A stretch of DNA of 64,000 nucleotides from Permianibacter fluminis (GCF_013179735.1 NZ_JABMEG010000001.1:2356001-2420000), one strand, 5' to 3'. Shown: positions 8,976 to 17,921, counted from the first letter of the stretch. The notes: a model not told the origin generated them from the letters alone. Numbers and translations are program-made.

Positions 8976-10010
8976 ATGAGCGCGTTTATCATTGCTGAGG
9001 CTGGGGTGAATCACAATGGCTCGATTCAGTTGGCTTTGGAGTTGATTGAGGCAGCAGCTGAGGCTGGTGCAGATGCTGTCAAGTTTCAGTCCTTTAGTGC
9101 AGAAAAATTAGTGAGAGCCGGCGCAGAAAAGGCGGATTATCAGAAGGCTGCAACGGGTGATGGTGACCAACTGCAGATGTTGAAAAAGTTGGAGCTTTCG
9201 GTAGAGCAGCATCATTTGATGGCTTCACACTGCAAGCAAGTTGGCATTGAATTCATGTCGACCCCGTTTGATCCTGAGGCGGCGGAAATGCTGCTATCAC
9301 TTGGGATGCGGCGTATCAAGATCCCCTCTGGAGAGATTACCAATCATCCCTTCTTGCGGTTCCTGGCAGCAAAAAATTGCCCGCTTATAATGTCGACCGG
9401 CATGGCGACGTTGGCCGAAGTGCAGGAGGCCGTAACCGTTATTGCGAACGAGCGTGAGCGAATCGGCAATGCTGCTCCTCTTCAGTCATTCCTCAATGTC
9501 CTGCATTGCACGTCCAACTATCCTGCATCAGACAGTGATGTAAATCTTCGTGCGATGATTACCATGAGGGATGTGCTTGGCGTTCCTGTTGGATACTCGG
9601 ATCACACCTTGGGGGTCGCTGTTCCTACCGCCGCGGTCGCGCTCGGGGCGACAGTTATCGAGAAGCATTTCACTCTGGACAAGTCGTTGTCTGGCCCTGA
9701 CCATAAAGCCTCACTTGACCCCAATGAGCTGGCAATCATGGTCAATCAAATCAGGAGTGTCGAGCGGGCACTAGGGTCTGCTGTGAAAGGGCCGGCAGAC
9801 GCGGAGTTGCCGATCAGGGCGTTGGTCAGGCGTAGTGTGACAACCATTCGTCCGCTTGTTTCAGGGCAGATCATCGCCCCGGAAGACCTCGCCTTGCTAA
9901 GGCCGGGCACCGGCATTGCTCCAAAGGATTATGAGGCGGTGCTGGGTAGGAGGGCTGCAAGGGACATTGCTGAAGGCACCACGTTGCAGTGGGGCGATAT
10001 TGGTGGCTGA
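8976..10010 (+). CDS. neuB: N-acetylneuraminate/legionaminate synthase (NeuB/LegI)
   Basis: A 344-residue enzyme condensing PEP with a mannosamine-type sugar to make a nine-carbon nonulosonic acid. The TIM-barrel half starts IAEAGVNHNG and carries DAVKFQSF, STPFD, KIPSGE, STGMA, LHCTSNYP and GYSDHTLG, with EKHFTLD as the metal/catalytic segment. The C-terminal SAF (antifreeze-like) domain covers roughly residues 280-344. Whether the product is sialic, legionaminic or another acid cannot be read directly; the bacillosamine-type genes nearby favour legionaminic acid. It is followed one base later by neuC. Confidence 0.93.
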   Translation: MSAFIIAEAGVNHNGSIQLALELIEAAAEAGADAVKFQSFSAEKLVRAGAEKADYQKAATGDGDQLQMLKKLELSVEQHHLMASHCKQVGIEFMSTPFDPEAAEMLLSLGMRRIKIPSGEITNHPFLRFLAAKNCPLIMSTGMATLAEVQEAVTVIANERERIGNAAPLQSFLNVLHCTSNYPASDSDVNLRAMITMRDVLGVPVGYSDHTLGVAVPTAAVALGATVIEKHFTLDKSLSGPDHKASLDPNELAIMVNQIRSVERALGSAVKGPADAELPIRALVRRSVTTIRPLVSGQIIAPEDLALLRPGTGIAPKDYEAVLGRRAARDIAEGTTLQWGDIGG

Positions 10011-10011
10011 G

Positions 10012-11145
10012 ATGAACCGTCGAAAGATCTGTTATGTGACTGGAACGCGTGCAGACTTCGGGTTGATGCGCTCAGCACTCAACAAAATCCATATCGCTCC
10101 AAGTCTAGAGCTGCAGTTATTGGTAACGGGCATGCATCTCGCCGATCGCTTTGGCGAGACTGTTAGTGAAATCGAAGCTTCTGGGTTTCCCGTGTCTGCC
10201 CGAGTTGGGTGCCAGTTTCAGGATTTCACTGGCGCAGAAATGGCGAAGAACATTGGTCGGATGCTGATTGGCTTTGTGGATGCAATGCAGACGAGTCGTC
10301 CAGACACGGTTATTGTGCTTGGAGACCGTGGCGAAATGCTGGCCGCAACCATTGCGGCAGTGCATCTGCGGATCCCTGTAGTACATCTGCATGGCGGAGA
10401 GCGCTCAGGTACGGTGGATGAGCCAGTTCGTCATGCGATATCGAAGTTTGCGAATTGGCATCTGGTAGCAACAGACGAGTCTATGCATCGGTTGGTAAAA
10501 ATGGGTGAGCGTGCCGACCGGATAAAGGTGATTGGTGCTCCTGGCCTTGACGGACTTATCGAGGCCGCCTCAGTTGGGCGTTCCGATATATGTCGGGATT
10601 TCGGGTTCGATGAAAAAATGCCTATCGCGCTCTACCTCTTTCACCCCACAATGCATGATGCATTTGCGCCGCAGGTTATGGCTCGTAACTTGATGGAGGC
10701 CTTGCTTGAGTCCAAGCATCAAGTAATTGCGCTTATGCCAAATTCAGATGCGGGAAGCGAAGAGGTTGCTGCATATCTTCAGGGGCTGCATGGACGTGGT
10801 AGCGTCAAGGTGATGAAGCATCTCGAACGCCATCGTTTCGTTTCAGCTATGTCAGTGGCTGATATTATGGTAGGCAATTCCAGTAGCGGAATCATTGAGG
10901 CCGCTTCTTTTGGAACTCCTGTCCTTAATGTTGGCTGTCGGCAGAATCTGCGTCAGCGTAATTCCAACGTTACTGATTGCGATGGTGATCGTTCCCGATT
11001 AAGCGCTGTGGTTGCTCAGATCAGCGGAAAGCGATTTTCGCGTACTAACTGCTATGGCGATGGAATGGCGGGCTCAAGAGTGGTCGATTTTTTATTGACT
11101 GCAGACTTTTCCCAAAATGTGGTTGATAAGTGCAATGCTTACTGA
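10012..11145 (+). CDS. neuC: UDP-N-acetylglucosamine 2-epimerase, hydrolysing (NeuC/LegG)
   Basis: A 377-residue GT-B-fold epimerase. It begins with CYVTGTRADFGLM, the hallmark of the hydrolysing NeuC type, and has VLGDRGEMLAA, HLHGGERSG, a conserved DE in VATDESMH, and late GNSSSGIIEA. The enzyme releases UDP and yields a free mannosamine derivative, the substrate for NeuB. I chose ATG 10012, just after the neuB stop; a longer in-frame start at 9916 would overlap neuB by 95 bases and adds unrelated residues. Its 3' end overlaps the acetyltransferase gene by 11 bases. Confidence 0.92.
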   Translation: MNRRKICYVTGTRADFGLMRSALNKIHIAPSLELQLLVTGMHLADRFGETVSEIEASGFPVSARVGCQFQDFTGAEMAKNIGRMLIGFVDAMQTSRPDTVIVLGDRGEMLAATIAAVHLRIPVVHLHGGERSGTVDEPVRHAISKFANWHLVATDESMHRLVKMGERADRIKVIGAPGLDGLIEAASVGRSDICRDFGFDEKMPIALYLFHPTMHDAFAPQVMARNLMEALLESKHQVIALMPNSDAGSEEVAAYLQGLHGRGSVKVMKHLERHRFVSAMSVADIMVGNSSSGIIEAASFGTPVLNVGCRQNLRQRNSNVTDCDGDRSRLSAVVAQISGKRFSRTNCYGDGMAGSRVVDFLLTADFSQNVVDKCNAY

Positions 11146-11767
11146 CGACTCCTTGGTTATAGTTGGCGCCGGCGGTCACGGACGGGTAGTCGCAGACGCT
11201 CTGCTGTGTACGTCGCCTAGCTTTTCATTGTTTTTTGCCGATGACAATCCAGCTCTGCTTGGGCAGATGCTGCTCGGCATTCCCGTGGTCGGTCCGGTTC
11301 GTGGCATTTCACCACACGGCAAAAGGTATCATGTTGCGATTGGTGATAATTCCGTGCGGCGGCGTGTCCTTGATGGCATGCCGTCTGGTGTACAGGTGAC
11401 CATCATCCATCCAAGGTCAGTTGTCTCAATGCACGCTGTCATTGGCGGTGGTACATTTTTGGCTGCTGGCAGCGTCATCGCTGCTGGCGCTTGCGTTGGA
11501 CAGTTTACGATTATCAATCATTGCGCTGTAGTGGATCATGACTGTCGTATTGGCCGCTTTTGTCACATCGCTCCTTCGGTCACGCTTGGTGGTGGTGTTT
11601 CGGTTGGCGACGGAGTGTTTGTCGGAGCCGGAGCCGTCGTTTTGCCGAATCTGGTCATAGGCGAGAACGCAGTGATTGGCGCAGGTGCTGTGGTAACGAA
11701 AAGTGTGCCTGCCAACATTACCGTAGCAGGTGTGCCTGCACGGGAGTTCATGAGGGATGGTAAGTGA
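11135..11767 (+). CDS. neuD: NeuD/PglD-family sugar O- or N-acetyltransferase
   Basis: About 210 residues: an N-terminal Rossmann-like PglD_N domain (VIVGAGGHGRVVADAL) followed by hexapeptide repeats (IGGGTFLAAGSVI, VDHDCRIG, GVSVGDGVFVGAGAVV, IGENAVIGAGAVV). The catalytic-base histidine is probably the one in NHCAVVDHDC. The family acetylates the 4-amino group of UDP-4-amino-4,6-dideoxy-GlcNAc (PglD/LegH) or sialic acid (NeuD). Direct contact with the PglE-like aminotransferase downstream (GTGA overlap) favours the PglD/LegH reaction. Confidence 0.87.
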   Translation: MLTDDSLVIVGAGGHGRVVADALLCTSPSFSLFFADDNPALLGQMLLGIPVVGPVRGISPHGKRYHVAIGDNSVRRRVLDGMPSGVQVTIIHPRSVVSMHAVIGGGTFLAAGSVIAAGACVGQFTIINHCAVVDHDCRIGRFCHIAPSVTLGGGVSVGDGVFVGAGAVVLPNLVIGENAVIGAGAVVTKSVPANITVAGVPAREFMRDGK

Positions 11768-13230
11768 TTCAGCACATTACGGTTAAACGCTCTGACACTA
11801 TCCGGGACGCAATGCGGAGACTGGATGCTTCCGCTGCTGGCATTCTCTTGCTTGTACAGGATGATGGTCTGTTCGAGCGAACGGTTACTGACGGAGATCT
11901 ACGGCGCCTGCTTTTGCAAGGGCATGAGCTCGGCGCGTTTTTGAGTGAGTTACCTAAGACCGCATCATTTACCTTAAAGGAAAATGAATACACAAAGGCA
12001 GATGCTTTGGCTTTGATGAATGCAAAAACCGTTAATCACGTTCCTATTATCGATTCAGCAGGGAATGCTGTTGGCTTGCTAAGCAGAAAGGATGTTGATG
12101 AGTATGTTTTGCTCTCAACTCCACATATGGGCGATGCTGAGCGTGAGTTTGTCGAGGAAGCGTTTCGAACCAACTGGATCGCGCCACTGGGTCCGAATGT
12201 GGATGCATTTGAGCGTGAGTTGGCAGATTGGGTCGGTATTCGGCATGCTGCTGCGGTGAGTTCGGGAACCGCAGCCATTCATTTGGCACTGCGATTGCTG
12301 GACGTAGGGCAGGGGGATATCGTTTTTTGTTCTGCGCTCACCTTTGTTGCGACAGCCAATCCCATTGTTTACCAAGGGGCTGAGCCGGTTTTTATCGACT
12401 CCGATCCGGATAGCTGGAATATGTCTCCTGTCGCACTTGAGTCGGCGCTGAAACAGGCTCGTGCGTCAGGTCGTCTACCGAAGGCGGTCATCATTGTAAA
12501 CCTGTATGGCCAGAGTGCCGACATGGATCCGCTGCTTTCGCTATGTGACCAATATGGCGTTCCGGTTATCGAGGACGCAGCAGAGTCGCTTGGTGCAACT
12601 TACAAACAGCGGGCGAGTGGAACGTTTGGCCGAATCGGTATTTTTTCATTCAATGGCAACAAAATCATTACTACATCAGGTGGTGGAATGCTGGTGTCGG
12701 ATGACGAGTCTTTGGTGAAGAAGGCGCGTTTTCTAGCTACTCAAGCTAGGGAGCCGGTACCGCATTACGAGCATCAAACGGTTGGTTACAATTACAGAAT
12801 GAGCAACTTGCTCGCTGGCGTCGGCCGTGGCCAACTGAAAGTACTTTCCGACAGGGTTTCCGCCAGACGTCAGGTTTTTGAACGTTATCGCGAAGCGCTG
12901 GCTGATTTGCCTGCTATTGAGTGGATGCCGGAGCCGGCTTGGAGTCTTTCGAATCGATGGCTGACTACTGGAACCGTCCAGTCTCGGTATACAGATGTCA
13001 GTGCATTGGAGTTCATCAAGCGCCTCGCAGCTGAGCTTATAGAGGCGAGGCCTGTTTGGAAACCAATGCAGCTTCAGCCGGTCTTCTCCGGTTGTAGATA
13101 TTTCTGCCACGAAAATGAGTCGGTTTCCGCTCGGCTATTCGAAACGGGTTTTTGTTTGCCTTCAGGGTCAAACATGACGGAACGGCAACAATGTAGGGTC
13201 ATTGAAGCAGTTAGAAAGATTTTGGCATAG
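11764..13230 (+). CDS. CBS-domain pair fused to a PglE/LegC-like DegT aminotransferase
   Basis: A 488-residue fusion starting at GTG inside the neuD stop. Residues 1-115 form two CBS motifs (DAMRRLDASAAGILLLV..VTDGDLRRLL and NHVPIIDSAGNAVGLLSRKDV). From about residue 120 a full aminotransferase follows: TNWIAPLGPN, VSSGTAAIHLAL, VIEDAAESLGATY, and the PLP lysine in FNGNKIITTSGGG (Lys300). The enzyme half matches UDP-4-amino-4,6-dideoxy-GlcNAc transaminases. In Campylobacter-type legionaminic clusters a CBS pair is fused to a nucleotidyltransferase instead, so this arrangement is unusual. The CBS pair may bind an adenine or cytidine nucleotide and control flux; that is inference. Confidence 0.85.
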   Translation: MIQHITVKRSDTIRDAMRRLDASAAGILLLVQDDGLFERTVTDGDLRRLLLQGHELGAFLSELPKTASFTLKENEYTKADALALMNAKTVNHVPIIDSAGNAVGLLSRKDVDEYVLLSTPHMGDAEREFVEEAFRTNWIAPLGPNVDAFERELADWVGIRHAAAVSSGTAAIHLALRLLDVGQGDIVFCSALTFVATANPIVYQGAEPVFIDSDPDSWNMSPVALESALKQARASGRLPKAVIIVNLYGQSADMDPLLSLCDQYGVPVIEDAAESLGATYKQRASGTFGRIGIFSFNGNKIITTSGGGMLVSDDESLVKKARFLATQAREPVPHYEHQTVGYNYRMSNLLAGVGRGQLKVLSDRVSARRQVFERYREALADLPAIEWMPEPAWSLSNRWLTTGTVQSRYTDVSALEFIKRLAAELIEARPVWKPMQLQPVFSGCRYFCHENESVSARLFETGFCLPSGSNMTERQQCRVIEAVRKILA

Positions 13231-13276
13231 TCAAAATCTCTCGAAAGCGTTCAAAATTCTGTGCCAGCCTGACCGG

Positions 13277-13414
13277 TTAGATACTCAGTGGTGAATCTAA
13301 TCGGCTCTCAAAGTAGGTCGTCAACTGCGACAGTGTCAAATTCCAGTTATGGACGGGCACCTTCCAATTTGCCTGGCTTGGTCGGAATATTGAGTGGATG
13401 AATTTCGTAACTGA
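13277..13414 (-). pseudogene. C-terminal remnant of an IS256-family transposase
   Basis: Reading the minus strand, about 45 codons ending in TAA at 13277 give SVTKFIHSIF, ANWKVPVHNWNLTLSQLTTY and FESRLDSPL. IS256-family transposases end in the same order: a KLIYLA helix, KW..PI.NW...LNQF/LSQL, then FEGRL. Upstream the frame no longer resembles a transposase, so this is a decayed stub. It sits exactly between the AT-rich sugar cluster and the GC-richer flank. The match is from memory of the family pattern and has not been aligned. Confidence 0.5.
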
Positions 13415-13451
13415 CCAAAGAATTTTAAATGTTTGTCGGAATGCTGTGTTT

Positions 13452-13988
13452 TCAGAAAGTGTAGGACAGTCGCACTGAGGCCCATTTAAGGTCATCTTTT
13501 GTTGAGCGACCTTCATCTGTTGGCACATCGGTACTGACATCAACATCTGAGGCTGTCAGCTCAGCCGCCACAATCCACTCGCTGCTTAGTCGATACTTCA
13601 GTCCGAAGCCGTAGCCATATCCGTACGAGGGTTGCTCGCGAAAGTAGCGTGCAATGCCGCCATGAAAACTGAAGGCCAAGTTGTTTGAGAGACGATAATC
13701 CAGATCGGCAAGGCGCCACATCAGGACGTTTTCAGAGCCGCCCCAGTTGGTAGCTTCTTCAATTAGCCATTCGACACTGGTTCCAAGTTGCCAGCTGCTG
13801 TTGACCGGTCGATAAATGCGGAGGTAGACATTAGGTCTGAGGTCTTGCTCGGCGTCCTTCCCACCGTTCCGCGTACGCAGAACGCTTGCGCCAAGCCCCA
13901 GTTCGGTATTCCAGTCGTCTGCATAGCTGTAACAGGGCAGCAGCATTGCGCTCAAGACCAATGCGATTCTCAATGCGCGTTTCCTCAT
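13452..13988 (-). CDS. Small outer-membrane beta-barrel protein
   Basis: A 178-residue protein with a clear signal peptide (MRKRALRIALVLSAMLLP ... YSYA-DD). The rest is made of alternating hydrophobic strands with aromatic girdles (LRPNVYLRIYRPV, WQLGTSVEWL, LAFSFHGGIARYF, YGYGYGFGLKYRL) and ends in LSYTF, with the terminal phenylalanine recognised by the BAM complex. That suggests an eight-stranded barrel. It overlaps the Wzi-like gene by one base (TAATG) and is probably its co-transcribed partner in surface polysaccharide attachment. I do not recognise a named family. Confidence 0.7.
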   Translation of the reverse strand: MRKRALRIALVLSAMLLPCYSYADDWNTELGLGASVLRTRNGGKDAEQDLRPNVYLRIYRPVNSSWQLGTSVEWLIEEATNWGGSENVLMWRLADLDYRLSNNLAFSFHGGIARYFREQPSYGYGYGFGLKYRLSSEWIVAAELTASDVDVSTDVPTDEGRSTKDDLKWASVRLSYTF

Positions 13989-15481
13989 TACCATTGCACC
14001 GCAATTTCGGCCCGGCGGAAGGTTTCGTCGTATACAGATCTTCCGGCAAGCAGGTTCAGGTTTAGTCGAAAGCCGGCAATCATCACCGAATAACGCAGAC
14101 CAAGCTCTTTCCCGACGTGATAATCGAAACCGGCGTAGCTCGCATTTTCGATCTGGCGGTAGGCAATTTCCAGCCGGCTTTCTGCGTCCGTTTGCCAACC
14201 GATTGACACGCTTTGCGCGGTAGCGCCCGCACTGCTGCCAAACTCCCGTTCATTGGCTCCCCAGTGCCCCATAACTACGCCATCATTCGTGTAGCCGTTT
14301 TGATATATATGGTGGAAATACCAATAATTCTGCCACTGGCTGAACTCGTAGTTGAATGACCAGTTGCCATCGAACAGAAACGGAAAATAGAACCCACCTG
14401 AAACGGCCAGGTTGCCAAGCTTTGTGTTCGACAGGGCGGCGGTGTCTTCCGCTGCATACTCAAAGTAGATGGCGAAAGGTGTGTTACCTGAGAAGTTCAT
14501 CCGGTTGGAAATGGCGGCTTGTTGATTGCCAAGTTCACAGTTATTGGGGTCATCTTCGGGGCAATCTGTTGGGTTGTCATTGCTGACAGGATCGATGAAG
14601 GCATCCCAAATACTGCCGGCATCCACTTTTCGCGAGCCACCACCAAATTGCATGGTTCGCGTGAGTCCGATGGTCCAGCCATCCACGGGTTCGAAGCTGA
14701 GGTGAGTGCCCAACAAAGCCGGGCGACCGGATTCGAGCTGATCACCGTAGCGAATGTTTTCGGTTTCCTCCAGTCGGGAAACGAACACCTCGTAGTGCAA
14801 GTTCCACCAATTGTCAAAGGGGAGTGGGTTGCTGAGGCCAATCGAAACCGATGGCCGCGCGTTGGTCGACAGCAGCATGGCGGATTGCTGAAACGGCGAC
14901 AGCCAGTGTTCCCGATACCCGACATCCAGCTGGATGCTGTCATTGCCCAGTGCGAGGTAGCTTTCTACCGGTAAGGTGTCGTCAGGGTTGTCCCGAGTCA
15001 GGCCGCCGACTGAGAGGGCGAGCCAACCGGGGCCAACATATTGTGCGTTTGCGGATGCCCGAAACTGCGAGTCCAGGAATTCGCCGCGGGCATTGGCGAG
15101 CCGTTGTCCCGTGGCATCACCGCGCTCTAGTGCGGCAGTCACTTCGGCGCGGGCCAGCCCGGTTTCACTGTAACGGCGCAAGCCATCGGCGATTTGCTTG
15201 GCGAGGCCAGGGTAGCGAGCAGACAGGCGCGGCAGGTAATGCTGCACTTCACTGACGACGTACGGACGACGCATGGTCGGCAGGTTGCTGACCACTGCCA
15301 TCTGGGCAATGCGGCCGTTGAGGTAATCGTCTTGCAGGGAAACATAGAGGCTGACGTCGCCGGCGTTTGCCGAGAAGCCGGTCAGCGTCGCAACCCCCGT
15401 CAGGATGGCGACCATACCGCCGCGCATGCTGGTCAGTCCTTTGCTGCCACCCTTGGCGTAGGTCCCTGTTGTCCGTGTCAT
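13988..15481 (-). CDS. Wzi-family capsule assembly outer-membrane protein
   Basis: A 497-residue exported barrel. An N-terminal hydrophobic signal (GGMVAILTGVATLTGFSANA) is followed by the periplasmic helical start of Wzi-like proteins (PYVVSEVQHYLPRLSARYPG) and many beta strands. It ends in AEIAVQW, a C-terminal aromatic. Wzi binds capsular or O-linked polysaccharide and helps anchor it at the outer surface. The gene is divergent from the WbpM-like gene across 261 bases and is followed directly by a small barrel protein. Homology is judged from architecture and motif feel, not alignment. Confidence 0.7.
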   Translation of the reverse strand: MTRTTGTYAKGGSKGLTSMRGGMVAILTGVATLTGFSANAGDVSLYVSLQDDYLNGRIAQMAVVSNLPTMRRPYVVSEVQHYLPRLSARYPGLAKQIADGLRRYSETGLARAEVTAALERGDATGQRLANARGEFLDSQFRASANAQYVGPGWLALSVGGLTRDNPDDTLPVESYLALGNDSIQLDVGYREHWLSPFQQSAMLLSTNARPSVSIGLSNPLPFDNWWNLHYEVFVSRLEETENIRYGDQLESGRPALLGTHLSFEPVDGWTIGLTRTMQFGGGSRKVDAGSIWDAFIDPVSNDNPTDCPEDDPNNCELGNQQAAISNRMNFSGNTPFAIYFEYAAEDTAALSNTKLGNLAVSGGFYFPFLFDGNWSFNYEFSQWQNYWYFHHIYQNGYTNDGVVMGHWGANEREFGSSAGATAQSVSIGWQTDAESRLEIAYRQIENASYAGFDYHVGKELGLRYSVMIAGFRLNLNLLAGRSVYDETFRRAEIAVQW

Positions 15482-15742
15482 CGCGCGTCAGAAATTATTA
15501 CATCAGGCATGTTGGTCGATGTTATCACAGCCTTTCCGGTTTTCACGTCTGCCGGTCAGCCACCTGATTTTGTGCGGTACTTCCGTTCGTACACTTCTGC
15601 ACAGATTGCTTTTTGGTTTGCCTGCTACACTTTTTGGGTCCCGGGACCGTCACGGAGTTGATGGCGCCAGGCTCCCGCGCGTGTTGGGTGGGGCCGCACC
15701 GTCTCGGGAGTCAACGTTTGACTATGTAAAGCGTTATGACGG
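15482..15742. other. Divergent intergenic region, no gene
   Basis: This 261-base gap separates the leftward Wzi-like gene from the rightward WbpM-like gene and must hold both promoters. Open frames here are short, shifted and without ribosome-binding sites. I see no perfect palindrome or JUMPstart-like element. Confidence 0.5.
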
Positions 15743-17755
15743 GTGATGTGCGCCGTTCTGGCCGCGTTCATTGGCAACCAAATGGGATTTGAAATGCCGT
15801 ATCGAACAGTCGTGGGTTCGTTATTGTCGTTCTTTTTTTCAGCGCCGCGTGCCGTCAAGCGATTGATCGAAATCGCTTTGGATGTCGTGCTGATTCCGCT
15901 GGCCATTCTCGGCGCCTGGCTGCTGCGCTCCAGCAGCCAAATGCATCTTGATCTCAACGACCCTGCGGTCTGGGCCACGCTTGCCGGCACTGTCATCGGC
16001 ACCGTCATTGTTTTTGCCCGTATCGGGCTTTATCGGGCGGTGTTGCGTTACCTCAGCTCAAAGGTGTGGCTGACGGTGGCGGTCGGCGTGCTTTGTTCCG
16101 CGTTGATGCTGGGGTTCTTTTCCTTTATCACCCGCACGCCAATGCCACGCTCGGTGCCAATTATTTACGCCCTTGTGGCGCTGTTACTGATTGGCAGTTC
16201 GCGCTTCTTGATTCGCGCCATCGTTCATGCCCATTCCCGGCCGATTCGTGAGTCGGTGGTGATCTATGGCGCCGGTGCTGCCGGTAGTCAGCTGGCTACC
16301 GCGCTGTCGGTGGGCCGGGAATATATGCCGGTTGCGTTTGTCGATGACGACCCGTCACTGCTCCATGCCGAGGTACAAGGCTTGACGGTCTATCCGCCGT
16401 CGGCAATGGCTGAACTCATCAAGCGTTATCAGGTTGATCGGGTATTGCTGGCGGTGCCGTCCCTTTCCAAAGCGCAGCGTCATCGCATTCTGCTGACGCT
16501 GGAGCAATTCCCGGTGCAGGTGCAAACCATTGCCGGCATGGCGGATCTGGTGAGCGGCAAAGCCAGAATTCAGGAATTGCATGACATCGAAATCGATGAC
16601 TTGCTCGGCCGCGATCCGGTCAAGCCCATTGAAGGTCTGATGGCACGCTGCATCACCGGCCGCGTGGTGATGGTAACCGGGGCCGGTGGTTCAATTGGCT
16701 CCGAATTGTGCCGGCAAATCATGGCATGCGCGCCGAAGGAGCTGGTGCTGTTCGAGCGTAATGAGTTCGCCCTGTACAACATTGAGCAAGAGTTGCGGAA
16801 ATGGTGTGAGAAGTGCAGTTGCCCAACCATTGTTCACGCCATGTTGGGCGATGTGCAGGAGCGGTCGTTGGTTGGCCGGGTGATGAAGCGGTTTCACGTC
16901 CAGACGGTGTATCACGCGGCGGCCTACAAGCACGTGCCGATTGTCGAGCTCAACATGGTGCAAGGTGTCCGCAACAATGTACTGGGAACCTGGCATACCG
17001 CTCAGGCCGCCATTGAATGCGGTGTCGAGACCTTTGTGCTCATTTCTACCGACAAGGCCGTGCGCTCCACCAATGTGATGGGTGCCAGCAAACGCATGGC
17101 CGAGCTCTGTCTGCAAGCGCTGGCCGATTCGCAAAAGAAAACCCGGATCTGCATGGTCCGGTTTGGCAATGTGCTCGGCTCATCCGGCTCGGTGGTGCCG
17201 CTGTTCAATGAGCAAATTCGCAAGGGTGGCCCGGTGACGGTGACCCATCCCGATGTCATTCGTTATTTCATGACCATACCGGAAGCGGCCCAGCTGGTAA
17301 TTCAGGCCGGGGCAATGAGCAAAGGCGGCGACGTCTTTTTGCTGGATATGGGCGAACCGGTGCAAATCGCCGAGTTGGCCAAACGGATGATTCGGCTGAT
17401 GGGTTTGACCGTGCAGGATGATGTCAATCCGGACGGTGATATCGCGATTCAGTACACCGGCTTACGGCCCGGTGAGAAACTGTTTGAAGAACTGCTGATT
17501 GGTGACAATGTCTCCGGCACCGAACATGCGCGCATCATGCGGGCAGAAGAGAAAATGCTGCCGTACGCAGAATTGGTTGGGGTGCTCAAGCAGTTGGAGT
17601 TGGCCTGCGCAACGGGCGATTGCGATTCGCTGCGCCGTATACTGCTGGAAATGCCCACCGACTATCAACCGCAGCAGGGAATTCGCGACGAGGTTTGGCT
17701 GGAAGAGGAGCACCATCCGTCGATACCCGACAGCAAGGTCGTGTCGCTGCATTGA
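15743..17755 (+). CDS. Membrane nucleoside-diphosphate-sugar 4,6-dehydratase (WbpM/PglF/CapD family)
   Basis: About 670 residues, the normal WbpM length. The N-terminus has four hydrophobic segments (about residues 40-160). A first nucleotide-binding fold begins VVIYGAGAAGSQLATAL near residue 173, and the catalytic SDR domain begins MVTGAGGSIGSELCRQI near 312. YHAAAYKHVPIVE, STDKAVRSTNVMGASKR (with Met-Lys replacing the usual Tyr-Lys pair) and GLRPGEKLFEE are all present. It makes UDP-2-acetamido-2,6-dideoxy-4-keto-glucose, the entry step to bacillosamine, legionaminic acid or QuiNAc. GTG 15743, ATG 15746 and ATG 15794 are possible starts. Confidence 0.9.
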   Translation: MMCAVLAAFIGNQMGFEMPYRTVVGSLLSFFFSAPRAVKRLIEIALDVVLIPLAILGAWLLRSSSQMHLDLNDPAVWATLAGTVIGTVIVFARIGLYRAVLRYLSSKVWLTVAVGVLCSALMLGFFSFITRTPMPRSVPIIYALVALLLIGSSRFLIRAIVHAHSRPIRESVVIYGAGAAGSQLATALSVGREYMPVAFVDDDPSLLHAEVQGLTVYPPSAMAELIKRYQVDRVLLAVPSLSKAQRHRILLTLEQFPVQVQTIAGMADLVSGKARIQELHDIEIDDLLGRDPVKPIEGLMARCITGRVVMVTGAGGSIGSELCRQIMACAPKELVLFERNEFALYNIEQELRKWCEKCSCPTIVHAMLGDVQERSLVGRVMKRFHVQTVYHAAAYKHVPIVELNMVQGVRNNVLGTWHTAQAAIECGVETFVLISTDKAVRSTNVMGASKRMAELCLQALADSQKKTRICMVRFGNVLGSSGSVVPLFNEQIRKGGPVTVTHPDVIRYFMTIPEAAQLVIQAGAMSKGGDVFLLDMGEPVQIAELAKRMIRLMGLTVQDDVNPDGDIAIQYTGLRPGEKLFEELLIGDNVSGTEHARIMRAEEKMLPYAELVGVLKQLELACATGDCDSLRRILLEMPTDYQPQQGIRDEVWLEEEHHPSIPDSKVVSLH

Positions 17756-17788
17756 GCCGGACTGATGCCGGCAAGACGTTGCAGAAAG

Positions 17789-17819
17789 CAAAAACGGAGG
17801 CCAAGGCCTCCGTTTTTTT
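17789..17819. terminator. Bidirectional Rho-independent terminator
   Basis: A 12-bp stem (AAAACGGAGGCC / GGCCTCCGTTTT) with a two-base AA between the arms and T-rich ends on both strands. It lies 35 bases after the WbpM-like gene and just beyond the 3' end of the oppositely oriented tRNA-Asn, so it can serve both. Confidence 0.85.
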
Positions 17820-17845
17820 GCTGCTGCAATGCTGCAGTGTGAATT

Positions 17846-17921
17846 TGGCGCCCTGACCTGGATTTGAACCAGGGACACACGGATTAACAGTCCGTTGCTC
17901 TACCGACTGAGCTATCAGGGC
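17846..17921 (-). tRNA. tRNA-Asn (anticodon GTT)
   Basis: On the minus strand a 76-base cloverleaf starts GCCCTGA and ends TCAGGGC-G-CCA, with CCA encoded. The D arm is AGCTCAGTCGGTAGAGCA, the anticodon loop reads CTGTTAA (GTT) and the T arm has GGTTCAAATCC. The acceptor stem pairs perfectly. Confidence 0.97.

Noticed and set aside
15519-15746. Plus-strand frames between the Wzi-like and WbpM-like genes
   Set aside because: Short frames without ribosome-binding sites, Ser/Arg-rich and overlapping the expected divergent promoters.
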